The notes: generated from the sequence alone by a model not told the origin. DNA of 64,000 nt from Candidatus Phycosocius spiralis (GCF_030158815.1 NZ_BPFZ01000002.1:231732-295731); one strand, 5' to 3'; numbered from the stretch's first letter, positions 45,686-55,111 are shown. Program-made: numbers and translations.

Positions 45686-46309
45686 ATGTCACATTGGAAA
45701 GCTAGTTTAATCTGCGCCGTGATTGTAACTATGGGTGCACCCGCTTTTGCACAATCCACTGGTCCTTCCCAAGATGAGCAAATATCGCCACCCCCGCCAG
45801 TTGAGACCGTGAACCCAACCAATCAAAATGGGTTTAGCGAGCAAGAAATCATCGGCGCGGCCGAAACTTTTTTCGGCAATGTTTCTGGCAATGTTGGACA
45901 AGCCGTTGAGCATATATTTAAGGATCAAGGCAGCCCTGTAGGTTATATAAGGGGTGAAGAATTCGCCGCAGCGGTGGGTTTTGGGGTGCGTTATGGCCAA
46001 GGCAATTTGATTATGAAGGACGGGCAAGAGCGCAAGATCTTTTGGCAAGGCCCTTCAATTGGATTTGACACCGGCGGCAATGCGAGCAAGGTATTTACCT
46101 TGGTTTATAATTTGCAAAATCCCGACGGGATTTATCGGCGCTATCCAGGTGTTGAGGGTGCGGCCTTTTTCATCGCTGGTATAGCGGTAACATATCAGCG
46201 TGCGGAAGGCGTAACATTGGCCCCGATGCGCACAGGGATTGGCTTTCGCGCAGGGGTTAATGCGGGCTATACGGCCTATTCTAAGAAGCGGCGTCCTTTG
46301 CCGTTTTAA
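45686..46309 (+). CDS. eipA: Envelope integrity protein A (EipA, DUF1134)
   Basis: A 207-residue secreted protein of the DUF1134/EipA family. In Brucella EipA is a small periplasmic beta-barrel needed for envelope stress resistance and virulence. An N-terminal signal (MSHWKASLICAVIVTMGAPA then FAQS) is followed by a short acidic/Pro linker and the conserved core with PVGYIRGEEFAAAVGFGVRYG, GFDTGGNASKVFTLVYNL and YPGVEGAAFFIAGIAVTYQR. It ends four bases before the convergent gluconokinase stop. The CtrA-like site at 45624 fits cell-cycle control. Confidence 0.9.
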   Translation: MSHWKASLICAVIVTMGAPAFAQSTGPSQDEQISPPPPVETVNPTNQNGFSEQEIIGAAETFFGNVSGNVGQAVEHIFKDQGSPVGYIRGEEFAAAVGFGVRYGQGNLIMKDGQERKIFWQGPSIGFDTGGNASKVFTLVYNLQNPDGIYRRYPGVEGAAFFIAGIAVTYQRAEGVTLAPMRTGIGFRAGVNAGYTAYSKKRRPLPF

Positions 46310-46313
46310 CGCC

Positions 46314-46790
46314 TTAGCTGGGGTTCAAACTTAATGAATCCATGATGGTTTGGACTTGCAAGTCGGTGCGCATTGTCGCGTCCAACTTTAATCCCTGAGA
46401 AGGTTCTTCTAAAGTAGCAAACTGGCTTTGTACCAGATTTGGCCCTGCAAAATGACCGCGCCGCTCGAACAGGCGCTGATGCGCTAAAGCCGGCTCAATG
46501 TGGAGAAAAACAAGATGGTCAGGCTTTAGCATATGTCGATGGGCCGCCCTCAATGCTGAACAAGCTAAAACAATTGAGGCGCGAGTATCAAAGAATATGG
46601 GCTTGATCGCCGCTAGCCATTTGGATCGATCGGCTTCCGTTAAAGGGATACCCCGGGCAATCTTATCCTTTGCAGCGCGTGTGTGAACGTCATCGGCGTC
46701 TAAAAATCGCCAGCCCAAGGCTTGTGACAAAGCAAGGCCCAACGTGGACTTGCCAGCCCCAGCTACACCCATAATCAATAATCGTGTCAT
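46314..46790 (-). CDS. gntK: Gluconokinase, GntK type
   Basis: P-loop kinase of 158 residues that phosphorylates gluconate to 6-phosphogluconate. It has GVAGAGKSTLG (Walker A), FLDADDVHTRAAKDKIARGIPLTEADR (family fingerprint, given in part) and a lid region with LACSALRAAHR. Entner-Doudoroff or pentose-phosphate genes are not adjacent. It is convergent with eipA and divergent from the tRNA gene. Confidence 0.92.
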   Translation of the reverse strand: MTRLLIMGVAGAGKSTLGLALSQALGWRFLDADDVHTRAAKDKIARGIPLTEADRSKWLAAIKPIFFDTRASIVLACSALRAAHRHMLKPDHLVFLHIEPALAHQRLFERRGHFAGPNLVQSQFATLEEPSQGLKLDATMRTDLQVQTIMDSLSLNPS

Positions 46791-46886
46791 GGTGATCTTT
46801 TAGCGCGCGATCAAGCTAGGCGCCAACATGACACCACATGATAGGCATTGACGCTTTTATCTGCGTCTACTACATCGCGCACCAAA

Positions 46887-46971
46887 GCCCAGATGGCGGA
46901 ATTGGTAGACGCACTGCTTTCAGGTAGCAGCGCCGCGAGGTGTGGAGGTTCGAGTCCTCTTCTGGGCACCA
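46887..46971 (+). tRNA. tRNA-Leu (anticodon CAG)
   Basis: The acceptor arms GCCCAGA and TCTGGGC pair over 7 bp, with discriminator A and an encoded CCA. The D arm carries GGCGGAATTGGTAGACGC. The anticodon loop TTCAGGT between CTGCT and AGCAG reads CAG. A long variable arm (class II) and GGTTCGAGTCC T arm confirm leucine. It is 85 nt including CCA. Confidence 0.95.
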
Positions 46972-47281
46972 CGGTCTTGCATGGTTGAACCCGCTAAGAC
47001 ACCATGGTTTTGGTGCCAACACCCTTTCATCATCCATCTTCTAGCCGTGGGTGCCTGCATAATTGGGCTCATTGAGAAAATGTCTACTCAAGCGCTCAGG
47101 GAAGCCTTGTTGGCGTTTTTGGGCGTTTAAGGTTCACCTCTTCTTCTTGTCATTATCTTTCCCATTTTACCTCCCCCCTTTTGCGAAGTGGCGCAAAAGA
47201 GCTTAGAGAAGAATAAAATTGATAATCGGGCAGCGGTTCACCGCTTTAATACAAGAGTTTTGACGAAATGAGGCCAATACA
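46972..47281. other. Intergenic region after tRNA-Leu
   Basis: No credible gene is seen in 310 bp. It contains a hairpin at 47178-47199 and presumably the promoter of the nrnC-lptC-lptA-lptB-rpoN block. No phage-like integrase gene follows the tRNA. Confidence 0.4.
47178..47199. promoter_or_regulatory. Perfect 8-bp inverted repeat upstream of nrnC
   Basis: CTTTTGCG-AAGTGG-CGCAAAAG. No T-run follows on either strand, so an operator or leader hairpin is more likely than a terminator. It is 83 bp before the nrnC GTG. Confidence 0.35.
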
Positions 47282-47896
47282 GTGACTGTACATTCTTATG
47301 AGGGCGATTTACCGGCGCACCTAGATCTTGGCCCGGTTGTGGCGTTGGATACAGAAACGCTTGGCTTGTCGCTTTCTCGTGACGCCCTATGTGTCGTGCA
47401 ATTAAGTGCTGGGGATGGCCACGCGCATGTGGTCAGGCTGCGGCGGCCCGATTACGATTGCCCAAATCTTAAAGCCTTACTTTCTAACCCAAAAATTGAA
47501 AAAATCTTTCATTATGCGCGTTTTGATGTCGCCATGTGTAAGCGGCATTTAGATATTGTGGTGGCTCCGCTTTTTTGCACCAAAATTGCCTCAAAGCTCG
47601 CTAGAACCTATACGGATCGTCACGGCTTGAAGGATATGGTAAAAGAATTGGTCGGCGTCGAACTCAACAAACAACAACAAAGCTCCGACTGGGGAGCTGA
47701 AACCTTGAGCGATGCCCAATTGGCCTATGCTGCTTCTGATGTGCTTTATCTCCATGCTGCCAAAGAACGCCTGATCACCATGCTTGAACGCGAAGGGCGG
47801 CTTGATATCGCAAAAGCTTGTTTTGAATTCCTGCAGACACGGGCTGAACTTGATTTAATGGGCTGGTCCGACATGGATATTTTTGCTCATTCATGA
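47282..47896 (+). CDS. nrnC: NrnC-like 3'-5' exoribonuclease (nanoRNase)
   Basis: A 204-residue DEDD-family exonuclease lacking the HRDC domains of RNase D, matching NrnC, which degrades dinucleotides such as pGpG and other very short RNAs. DEDD ligands are in VALDTETLGLSL, FHYARFDVAMC and AYAASDVLYLHAA. The start codon is GTG at 47282. It overlaps lptC by four bases (ATGA). NrnC finishes c-di-GMP breakdown, so it links functionally with the GGDEF gene at 24620. Confidence 0.88.
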   Translation: MTVHSYEGDLPAHLDLGPVVALDTETLGLSLSRDALCVVQLSAGDGHAHVVRLRRPDYDCPNLKALLSNPKIEKIFHYARFDVAMCKRHLDIVVAPLFCTKIASKLARTYTDRHGLKDMVKELVGVELNKQQQSSDWGAETLSDAQLAYAASDVLYLHAAKERLITMLEREGRLDIAKACFEFLQTRAELDLMGWSDMDIFAHS

Positions 47897-48687
47897 CAAG
47901 CCAAGCACATTCATTAAGACCCCAATTGCGCCAACGTCTAACACCACAAGCTGCGCGACGACGTTCGATTCGCGTGAAAGCCATTCGCATGATTTTTCTT
48001 GCAGGCGCAGGTTTATCGACCCTCCTATTGGTAGGCAGTGTCGTCTTACGCGGTGTTCAAAGTGCCGGGATAGATACCAGCAAATTGGTGCAAGATAATC
48101 AATTTGTGATTGAGAATCCTCAATTTATCGGAACAACCAAAGAAGGAAAACGACTTAAAGTTACCGGACGGAGAGCATTGCGTAGCGTAAAAGATCCCAA
48201 TGGGGTCGTGCGTCTGGAAAAACCTAGAATTGAGACGGCAGACGAATCAACACTGACTGCAAACCAAGGCATATGGTCACAAACCCAGCAGAAGGTGACA
48301 TTGGAGGGTGATGTAGTTTTTTCTCGCAAAAGCGGCGAAAAAGCTCGTGGCGCAACGGCGACTTGGACTTCCAACCCTTCTTTACTGACCCTCGAAGGTG
48401 GCATTGAAGTTACGTTTTCGGATGGGGAAAAGGCAATTGCCCAAACCTTGCAATGGTATGAAGCACAGCGGCAATTTATTCTGATTGGTCAGGCCATGAT
48501 TGAATTGAAAGGCGGGCAAGCCATATCTGATCGCGCTATCTATGACCAAGATGCAAAAACTGTTATTGGAATAGGCAATACAAGCATCCGCTCAGATCGC
48601 GGACTGAGCTATGCGGATCGGTATGAGTATTTAACCACAACTAAGCGATTGACACTTTCTGGAAATGTTCGCGCGAAGATGAACTAG
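47893..48687 (+). CDS. lptC: LPS export protein LptC
   Basis: A 264-residue bitopic protein of the LptC family: a basic N-terminus (LTPQAARRRSIRVKA), one transmembrane segment (MIFLAGAGLSTLLLVGSVVL), then a periplasmic beta-jellyroll with TTKEGKRLKVTGRRALRSVK, repeating LEG/LSG turns. LptC receives LPS from LptB2FG and passes it to LptA. The order lptC-lptA-lptB-rpoN supports it. Alphaproteobacterial LptC is longer than the E. coli protein (191), as here. Confidence 0.88.
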   Translation: MTSQAHSLRPQLRQRLTPQAARRRSIRVKAIRMIFLAGAGLSTLLLVGSVVLRGVQSAGIDTSKLVQDNQFVIENPQFIGTTKEGKRLKVTGRRALRSVKDPNGVVRLEKPRIETADESTLTANQGIWSQTQQKVTLEGDVVFSRKSGEKARGATATWTSNPSLLTLEGGIEVTFSDGEKAIAQTLQWYEAQRQFILIGQAMIELKGGQAISDRAIYDQDAKTVIGIGNTSIRSDRGLSYADRYEYLTTTKRLTLSGNVRAKMN

Positions 48688-48747
48688 TCAGGCTGATTAA
48701 GTTGCCCCTATGTATGACCAATTTCACCCCTGTGTAGCTATGGAAGC

Positions 48748-49281
48748 ATGATGACCAAAACACCCACTTTTTTTATTTTGCTTGTGTTAGCTCTAAGTGG
48801 TTCTAACTTTATGTCCACACCCTCTTTCGCCCAAGCATCAAGCCGGGGAGGGCCGATTGAAATTTCTGCCAATGATTTAGTGTATGATCCAGAAGCAGGG
48901 TTTAGTACATTGGTAGGGAATGCTTCGGTATCTCAAGACGGTGCTGTTTTGCGTGCACCACGCATTCGCATCACTTATGTGCGATCAGCAAATGGAAGTA
49001 ATGATACCATCGATAAAGTGTTCACAGAGGGGGAAACCTTTTATGTTACACCGACCGAAAAAATCAGAGGTGACCGTGCCGTCTTTGATACACAGGCCAA
49101 TATTGTTCAGTTTTTTGGCAATGTCGTGGCCGTTCAAGGTCAAAATGTTCTCAAAGGCTCTATGCTGACCATCAATACCAAAACGCGGGCGTCCACGATG
49201 CGGGGATTGGACGGGCGGGTCAAAGCGGTAATTTTTCCAAATGATGCACCACCGTCCAAAGGCGGTACATCCAAGCGTTGA
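48748..49281 (+). CDS. lptA: LPS transport periplasmic protein LptA
   Basis: A 177-residue periplasmic protein with a signal peptide ending SFAQ and an OstA/LptA beta-jellyroll: GPIEISANDLVYDPEAG, VGNASVSQDGAVLRAPRI and NIVQFFGNVVAVQGQNVLKG. LptA polymers bridge the periplasm between LptC and LptD. The C-terminal lysine-ended tail is short. It sits 60 bp after lptC and 140 bp before lptB. Confidence 0.9.
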   Translation: MMTKTPTFFILLVLALSGSNFMSTPSFAQASSRGGPIEISANDLVYDPEAGFSTLVGNASVSQDGAVLRAPRIRITYVRSANGSNDTIDKVFTEGETFYVTPTEKIRGDRAVFDTQANIVQFFGNVVAVQGQNVLKGSMLTINTKTRASTMRGLDGRVKAVIFPNDAPPSKGGTSKR

Positions 49282-49421
49282 TACTGGCGATGTCAACTTA
49301 CCTGCTTGTAGCTGAACTCTATCGAATAAAACAGCAAATTTGCAAATTTCTTTAGGGTCTGTTTACTTCGTTTTTCTAAGAACAACAACATGATAGACCT
49401 CAGTACTTTAAGGCCCTCGCC

Positions 49422-50186
49422 ATGAACCTCGCGCACCGATCTCTTCGCATCGAAGCGAACCAGACCAGTGGACTGATCGCGAATAAACTTGTAAAATCCT
49501 ACAAAGGACGCGACGTGGTTGATGGCGTATCTTTGTCCCTCCAACGTGGAGAAATTTTGGGTCTTCTTGGGCCCAATGGCGCTGGCAAAACTACCTGCTT
49601 TTATATGGTAACAGGCCTTATTCAACCAGATAAGGGTGACATTACTCTGGATGGGCAGGATGTGACCCCCTTGCCCATGTATGTGCGCGCCCGTTTGGGT
49701 TTAGGTTATCTGCCGCAAGAACCCTCCATTTTTCGAGGGATGAGTGTGCAAGATAATGTGCTGGCTGTGCTTGAAACCGTTTTAGACGACCCTAGCCTCC
49801 GGCAAGAGCGCGCTAACGAACTGCTCAGCGAATTGCGCATCGATACATTGCGTAAACAACGTGCAACCTCACTCTCAGGTGGGGAAAGACGGCGTTTAGA
49901 GATTGCGCGCGCGCTCGCAACCGACCCTTCTTTTATTTTACTTGACGAACCTTTTGCTGGAATTGACCCGTTAGCCATTGCCGATATCCGTGATTTGATT
50001 GGCTTTTTAAAGCAACGTGGCATAGGTGTGCTCATCACCGACCACAATGTGAGGGATACGCTCACTATTATAGATCGCGCAACGATCATTGTTGAAGGCA
50101 AAGTCCTTTTTGAAGGTTCTCCCGATGAAGTTTTAAGCCAAGCTGATGTCCGCCGGGTCTATCTCGGTGAGGACTTTAAAGCTTGA
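49422..50186 (+). CDS. lptB: LPS export ABC transporter ATP-binding protein LptB
   Basis: ATPase of the LptB2FG LPS extractor, 254 residues. It has Walker A GPNGAGKTT, Q-loop YLPQEPSIFRGMSVQDNVLA, signature LSGGERRRLEIARALA, Walker B ILLDEPFAGIDP and the switch His in LITDHNVRDTL. A 16-residue N-terminal extension precedes the core. The end overlaps the rpoN frame, so rpoN may be coupled. Confidence 0.96.
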   Translation: MNLAHRSLRIEANQTSGLIANKLVKSYKGRDVVDGVSLSLQRGEILGLLGPNGAGKTTCFYMVTGLIQPDKGDITLDGQDVTPLPMYVRARLGLGYLPQEPSIFRGMSVQDNVLAVLETVLDDPSLRQERANELLSELRIDTLRKQRATSLSGGERRRLEIARALATDPSFILLDEPFAGIDPLAIADIRDLIGFLKQRGIGVLITDHNVRDTLTIIDRATIIVEGKVLFEGSPDEVLSQADVRRVYLGEDFKA

Positions 50187-50200
50187 TAGGAAAGATACGC

Positions 50201-51715
50201 ATGGCTATCGCACCGCGCATGGAGCTTCGTCAGGGTCAAGGCCTTGTCATGACTCCCCAATTGCAGCAGGCGATCAAGCTCTTGCAAATGTCAAGCCTTG
50301 AACTCGCGGCCTATCTCGAACAGGAGCTAGAACGCAATCCAATCCTTGATCGCCTTGAAGAAGTTGATGATTACGGAATTGCAGACTTAAACGGCACAGA
50401 TCCACGAGAAGCCATTACCGAATCAGAAGGCCCTCAGGAATTGGGTGCGTATGGCGATGGGCCTAACCCTTATGCAGAGGCAGCGCTGGATGCCAGCTAT
50501 GATGATGTGCACACCGATGCCGATATGCCAGCCAGTGAAGCCATAGGTGCAAATGTGGATTGGAGCCAAGCCGGTGGGGGCCATAGGGGCTTTGACCAGC
50601 TCGAGGATGTTGAAAATTGGCTGACTAAGACGGTGTCTCTGCACGACCACTTGGATAGTCAGGCCACCTTAGCCTTTTCAAATCCAGCTGATCGTTTGGT
50701 CGCAGGCTATTTGATTGACCATGTAGATGAGGGTGGTTATCTACGCGCTGATCTGGACGAAGTTTCTGAGCGCTTAGGATTTGATCGCCAAGCGCTTGAG
50801 CGGATTGTTTCGACTTTACAGACCTTTGAGCCAACAGGTGTTTGTGCCCGCTCGATTGAGGAATGTTTGGCGGCACAATTGAAAGAGCGCGACCGTTATG
50901 ACCCTGCCATGCAAGTCTTGGTTGCTAACCTTGCATTATTGGCCCGGCATGATCTTAAAAGCCTTTATGATCTTTGTGGGGTAGATGGGGCAGATCTGGC
51001 TGACATGATCGGCGAAATCCGCGCCTTGTCGCCCAAGCCTGGTGCTGCCTATAGCACACAATCTTCTAGTGCGGTGATCCCTGATATATTTGTTCGTGAA
51101 GGCCCCCACGGCACCTGGCTTATTGAACTCAATACAGATCATTTGCCGCGCGTGCTTGTCAATCATGCTTACGCCGAGCGGGTTTCGCGCTCAGCACGGT
51201 CGGAGGAAGAACGCTCTTACCTTGCGGAAGTACATTCTGATGCAACTTGGCTTGTCAAAAGCTTGGATCAAAGGGCGCGCACCATTTTGAAGGTTGCTAA
51301 AGAGATTGTACGCCAACAAGATGGGTTTTTGACCTATGGGGTTGCGCATTTACGCCCCCTGATCCTTAAGGATGTCGCAAGCGTCATTGACATGCATGAA
51401 TCTACGGTCTCTCGGGTAACCAGTAATAAATTCATTTCCACACCGCGCGGGGTGTTTGAGCTAAAATACTTCTTTACAACCGCCCTGCATGCTTCTGATG
51501 GCGGGGAGTCGCATTCAGCTGAGGCGGTTCGTCACCAGATTAAATGTTTGATTGAAGGTGAGGTGCAGGCAGAACCTTTGTCTGACGACCGTATCGTAGA
51601 AATCTTGCGTGAAACCGGGGTTGATATTGCCCGCCGTACGGTTGCAAAATATCGCGAAACTTTGCGCATACCCTCCTCCGTGCAGCGACGCAGGGCTTCA
51701 CATAGAGCGGGCTAG
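50201..51715 (+). CDS. rpoN: RNA polymerase sigma-54 factor RpoN
   Basis: Sigma-54, 504 residues, directs activator-dependent transcription (in Caulobacterales, late flagellar and stalk genes). The Gln-rich region I is RQGQGLVMTPQLQQAIKLLQ; an acidic region II follows; the HTH is MHESTVSRVTSNKFI; and the RpoN box is ARRTVAKYRE near the C-terminus. ATG at 50201 is preceded by AGGAAAG; a TTG at 50183 would overlap lptB. It is part of the conserved lptB-rpoN-hpf-ptsN order. Confidence 0.95.
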   Translation: MAIAPRMELRQGQGLVMTPQLQQAIKLLQMSSLELAAYLEQELERNPILDRLEEVDDYGIADLNGTDPREAITESEGPQELGAYGDGPNPYAEAALDASYDDVHTDADMPASEAIGANVDWSQAGGGHRGFDQLEDVENWLTKTVSLHDHLDSQATLAFSNPADRLVAGYLIDHVDEGGYLRADLDEVSERLGFDRQALERIVSTLQTFEPTGVCARSIEECLAAQLKERDRYDPAMQVLVANLALLARHDLKSLYDLCGVDGADLADMIGEIRALSPKPGAAYSTQSSSAVIPDIFVREGPHGTWLIELNTDHLPRVLVNHAYAERVSRSARSEEERSYLAEVHSDATWLVKSLDQRARTILKVAKEIVRQQDGFLTYGVAHLRPLILKDVASVIDMHESTVSRVTSNKFISTPRGVFELKYFFTTALHASDGGESHSAEAVRHQIKCLIEGEVQAEPLSDDRIVEILRETGVDIARRTVAKYRETLRIPSSVQRRRASHRAG

Positions 51716-51835
51716 AGCTCAGCCCTAAAATCTTTAAGTCAAGGGATAATTCGCTTCCCAAAGCCGTTATGGAATGTAACACTATGGATGTCTGGTTTCC
51801 TTTTTCCAGTATCACCCATTATGGAGGCACCTCAC

Positions 51836-52438
51836 ATGGGCAAACTCACAGTACGAGTCACCGGCCGTAATATTGATGTAGGTGAGGCATTACGCGGCAA
51901 AATCCAAAATGAACTCCAAGCCGGAATAGCCCGTTATGTTACTCGCGATGGCGAAGCTATAGTAACGTTAGATAAACAGCGTCACCTCTATCATGTCGAA
52001 GCGATTGTCCATTTGGATTCTGGGATTACACTTGAAGCCAATGGAGAGGCATCAGAACCCCATGGGGCTTTTGCTGCTGCCTTGGAAAAAATTGAAACAC
52101 GGGTTCGTCGTTATAAGCGTCGCCTCAAAGACCATCACGCCCGCCACCATAGCCCGATGCCGCGCGAAGAAGCCCAATACAATGTCATTGAACCAGCTGA
52201 AATGGATGATGGTGCTGATGGCCAGGATGAAACAGCTGTTGCAGGACCAGCCGTTATTGCCGAGACAAAGGCTGTGATCCGCACAATGGCTGTGGCAACT
52301 GCGGTGATGCAATTGGAACTAGGTGAAGCCCCGGTGGTTATGTTCCGAAATCCCCGTTCTGGCAGTCTAAACGTTGTGTATAGACGTTTAGATGGGAATA
52401 TTGGTTGGATTGAGCCAGCCACTGGTGTATCGGGCTGA
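51836..52438 (+). CDS. hpf: Long-form ribosome hibernation promoting factor HPF/RaiA
   Basis: A 200-residue protein: the N-terminal S30AE fold (MGKLTVRVTGRNIDVGEALR, AHVEAIVHLDSG-like YHVEAIVHLDSGITLEANGE) and a C-terminal dimerisation domain ending VVYRRLDGNIGWIEP. Long HPF forms 100S ribosome dimers in stationary phase. The linker between is acidic. ATG at 51836 follows GGAGG. It is located after rpoN, as in many proteobacteria. Confidence 0.93.
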   Translation: MGKLTVRVTGRNIDVGEALRGKIQNELQAGIARYVTRDGEAIVTLDKQRHLYHVEAIVHLDSGITLEANGEASEPHGAFAAALEKIETRVRRYKRRLKDHHARHHSPMPREEAQYNVIEPAEMDDGADGQDETAVAGPAVIAETKAVIRTMAVATAVMQLELGEAPVVMFRNPRSGSLNVVYRRLDGNIGWIEPATGVSG

Positions 52439-52505
52439 CCGCGACGCTGATTTTTCTAACCCAGCCGAGCTGTGCGGGGGCGCAGGTCGGCGTGAGAAAG
52501 ACACT

Positions 52506-52973
52506 ATGCAAGATCTTTTAGACCTTATCCATCCTAATGCCATTGTATATCGGATCAAAGCCCAAACTAAAAATGAAGTTCTCTTGGCCATGGCCGAAGC
52601 TGCCGTTAAAGCCTATGGGGTTGAGCTTTCAGCAACACTTGAATCCACCCTAGAGCGGGAGCGTCTAGGCAGTACAGGGGTTGGCGAAGGTGTGGCTATT
52701 CCCCACGCACGGCTCAAAGGGCTTGATACCCCAAAAGCGGTTTTGGCGATCCTTGACCCTGCGATTGACTTTGAAGCCCCTGATGGCCGCGCCGCCGATG
52801 TTGTTGTCCTGCTCTTATCACCTGACGAGGCTGGTGCTGACCATCTCAAAGCCTTGGCGCGGCTGTCTCGCTTGCTGCGTCGCCAAGATGTTCGCGATGG
52901 CTTACGTTCAGCAAGATCGGCAGCTGCCATCTACGCTTTTACAAGTCAGGGGTTTTCCACTGAAGCAGCTTAG
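52506..52973 (+). CDS. ptsN: PTS nitrogen regulatory IIA component PtsN
   Basis: A 155-residue EIIA-Ntr protein of the nitrogen-related phosphotransferase system, which regulates K+ transport and stress responses. The phospho-His is in GVAIPHARLKG; LEREXXGSTGVGEG precedes it (ERERLGSTGVGEGVAIPHAR). ATG at 52506 starts the domain; the frame is open upstream inside the hpf 3' end. It closes the rpoN-hpf-ptsN cluster. Confidence 0.95.
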   Translation: MQDLLDLIHPNAIVYRIKAQTKNEVLLAMAEAAVKAYGVELSATLESTLERERLGSTGVGEGVAIPHARLKGLDTPKAVLAILDPAIDFEAPDGRAADVVVLLLSPDEAGADHLKALARLSRLLRRQDVRDGLRSARSAAAIYAFTSQGFSTEAA

Positions 52974-53072
52974 CCTCGTTTAATTATCGATGATGAGGAA
53001 ATGACTTAAGGTCTTTTGGGGGTCTCTTTTGGTCATTCGCAATCTTATCTAGCTGGTACAAAGACCTAGGCG

Positions 53073-53693
53073 CTATGTCCAAGCATAATTAAAACTGATG
53101 GAAATACGGCTGTGTGTTGAGCGGTTCATCACCACCTCATGGCGTAGCCAACTTTCCCACAATATCACTTCCCCCTCTTCAGGCGTCAGGAAGATAAAGG
53201 GCTGTAAATCCTGGGCGCTATCGGGCCGACGGGTCGGTGCCGCCATCATCATGGCTAAACGCGGATCTTCAAACTTTAATGTCGATGCCCCATCGGGCAC
53301 GCTAACATAATAGGTGCCAGAAATCACGCTATGGGGATGGATATGGCCGCTATGAACCCCGCCTTTTGGCAACACATTGACCCATAGACTATCCAGTTTC
53401 AGCTTACCCCCTGCAAGCTCAAAGCCTACTTGCTCACTGAAGCGTGCCACATGCTTGTCCAATCGACGCTTCAAGTCACCAAAGCCACTCATGCGCGTCG
53501 GCAGATCAGTGAGGGATGCGTAAGACGTGTAACCCAAATAGTTTTGCGTTTTGCACCAGGCCTGCCCGGCCTTGTCCTCCATCGACAAAAGATCACATGA
53601 CCGCGCCAACTCAAAACGTAATGCCTCTGCTGCATGCCCACCCAAGGGCGCACGGTAGATGCGGGTGGCAAATAAAGATAAAATCTTAGTCAT
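53073..53693 (-). CDS. TIGR02466-type 2OG-Fe(II) oxygenase-like protein
   Basis: A 206-residue protein that resembles the TIGR02466 family of putative 2-oxoglutarate/Fe(II) oxygenases. The putative iron ligands are HSGHIHPHSVISGTYYV and, near the end, WLRHEVVMNRSTHSRISISF, where the last Arg could bind 2-oxoglutarate. The LWVNVLPKGG segment before the His motif is a family landmark. ATG at 53693 starts a plausible first strand; seven more in-frame codons lie upstream. The substrate is unknown. Confidence 0.8.
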   Translation of the reverse strand: MTKILSLFATRIYRAPLGGHAAEALRFELARSCDLLSMEDKAGQAWCKTQNYLGYTSYASLTDLPTRMSGFGDLKRRLDKHVARFSEQVGFELAGGKLKLDSLWVNVLPKGGVHSGHIHPHSVISGTYYVSVPDGASTLKFEDPRLAMMMAAPTRRPDSAQDLQPFIFLTPEEGEVILWESWLRHEVVMNRSTHSRISISFNYAWT

Positions 53694-53710
53694 GGGGGCT
53701 CTTAACCTGA

Positions 53711-54969
53711 TCAAGGCATGATGGGAAGTTTCTGCCCTTTTTGTCCCTTTGCCCTACTGAACCTGCACAAAATCGGGTTGGGGTAAAACCATAAATCATC
53801 CCAAGGGTTTTCGCCGTCAGGATCAGGGGTTGGTTCTAGCTCTTGCGTATTGGTGCCGCGAAACCAGATGTAGCTGTTCTTGGCAAGCTTGGGCACACGG
53901 TAGGTGGCAGTAATGATCTCGCCGTCGCGCTTCCAGTCCTTGGGGGTCAGGCGCGCGATCACGCGGGTGCTGGGGTTGCGGTCCAGATTTGGGTCGCTTT
54001 GCCCGACGGTCACGTCACCCATAATGATATCCACGCGCGCAAGATAAGGCGTGCGACCGCCAAAATTAGCGCCAGCTGGATCGCGAATGGTGAGGGTCAG
54101 ATTGACATCCTGGCCGGCTTTAACGTTGAGGGTGCCACCAATCTCTGCCGCAGACTTTGGTGCGCGTTCTTTGCGGTAAAAGCTTTTACATCCAAGGCCC
54201 CGATCAAATCCCCAGTGACCACAATGATGCGGCCATTGCGCAGCCCGTCTAAATTATCCTCATAATTTGTCTTGGCATAGACATAGGACTTGGAATATTC
54301 GCCGGGCCAAAAATCATGCCAACCCTCGGTGAAATGCTTGTGCGAGTCTGACGTGGCCGTGACCCACCAGCGCCGCCTTTAACCCAACAATGAGTCCCAA
54401 AAGCCCCCCAAGCGCGCGGACATTGCGTCAAACCCACCCAAAGTGGGCGCATGCCGATAGCTGCCACGATTGCCATCGGGCTTGATAGAGCCGTCTGGGG
54501 CAAGTGCTGCTGCCTGATGGCCCGGTGCCCCTTCCATGCCGACAGCAACATTGGGGGCAGTGTTATTCCAAGCCCGAAGCTCGCTCGGGTTGTCCAAGCC
54601 ATATCCATAAAGCTCTTCAGCAGATCGTGATGGATGGTTTGCAAACATAACTGGCGGGGCCGCGAGGGCCCGCATAAAGGTCAAAGCTTCCAGCATTTTG
54701 GGTTCAGTATCGCGACCCTTATCGCGCGGCCAAGGCTCATGCTTGGTAAAGCGCGATTCAATCGAAAATAGGGTATCGCGCTCGGCATCGGTGCGCGGAA
54801 TGATCAAGCTGGAATGATCAGCACCTGGGGTATCAAACTCCATGCCATAAAACTCAATAACTTCAGGTACAGCGATGCGGGCGCGGAGCACATCAGGATA
54901 GGCTTGTTCGGCATTGATCTTGGAATGATTGGGGCCGCCACGATCGGTGGTGGGACACTTGCCCGCCAC
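53711..54969 (-). pseudogene. Decayed DUF3604 (PHP-like metallohydrolase) gene
   Basis: The minus strand encodes pieces of one DUF3604 protein in order. From 54969: DRGGPNHSKINAEQAYPDVL, EFYGMEFDTPGADHSSLI, FANHPSRSAEELYGYGLDNP. At 54379-54381 an in-frame TAA interrupts; the same frame continues with TSDSHKHFTEGWHDFWPGEY and LDGLRNGRIIVVTGDLIGAL. Near 54180 a one-base shift is needed to continue with YRKERAPKSAAEIGGTL and then VDIIMGDVTVGQSDPNLDRN to the TGA at 53711. The N-terminal part expected for the family (usually 600 or more residues) is missing, and an in-frame TAG precedes 54969. So it is truncated, nonsense-mutated and frameshifted. The break lies next to IS remnants. Confidence 0.85.
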
Positions 54970-55111
54970 CTACATTAGCATGAACGTACGCAACACAGGC
55001 TGCGCTAACTCTTGCGTACTGATGCGAAAGGTTTGACCGAGCTGCACCCTACCTCATAACCTTCCCAGACCATGGACTTGTAACGGTTTCGTTACGGTGT
55101 GGTATCTCTTG

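Noticed and set aside
46942..47130. 62-codon frame starting inside the tRNA-Leu gene
   Set aside because: It overlaps the tRNA, has no ribosome site and no recognisable sequence.
46887..47281. tRNA-Leu as an integration site of a genomic island
   Set aside because: No integrase, no repeated tRNA 3' end and only core genes follow, so there is no sign of an island here.
52974..53072. Terminator after ptsN
   Set aside because: Only short imperfect inverted repeats are visible and no T-run follows a stem.
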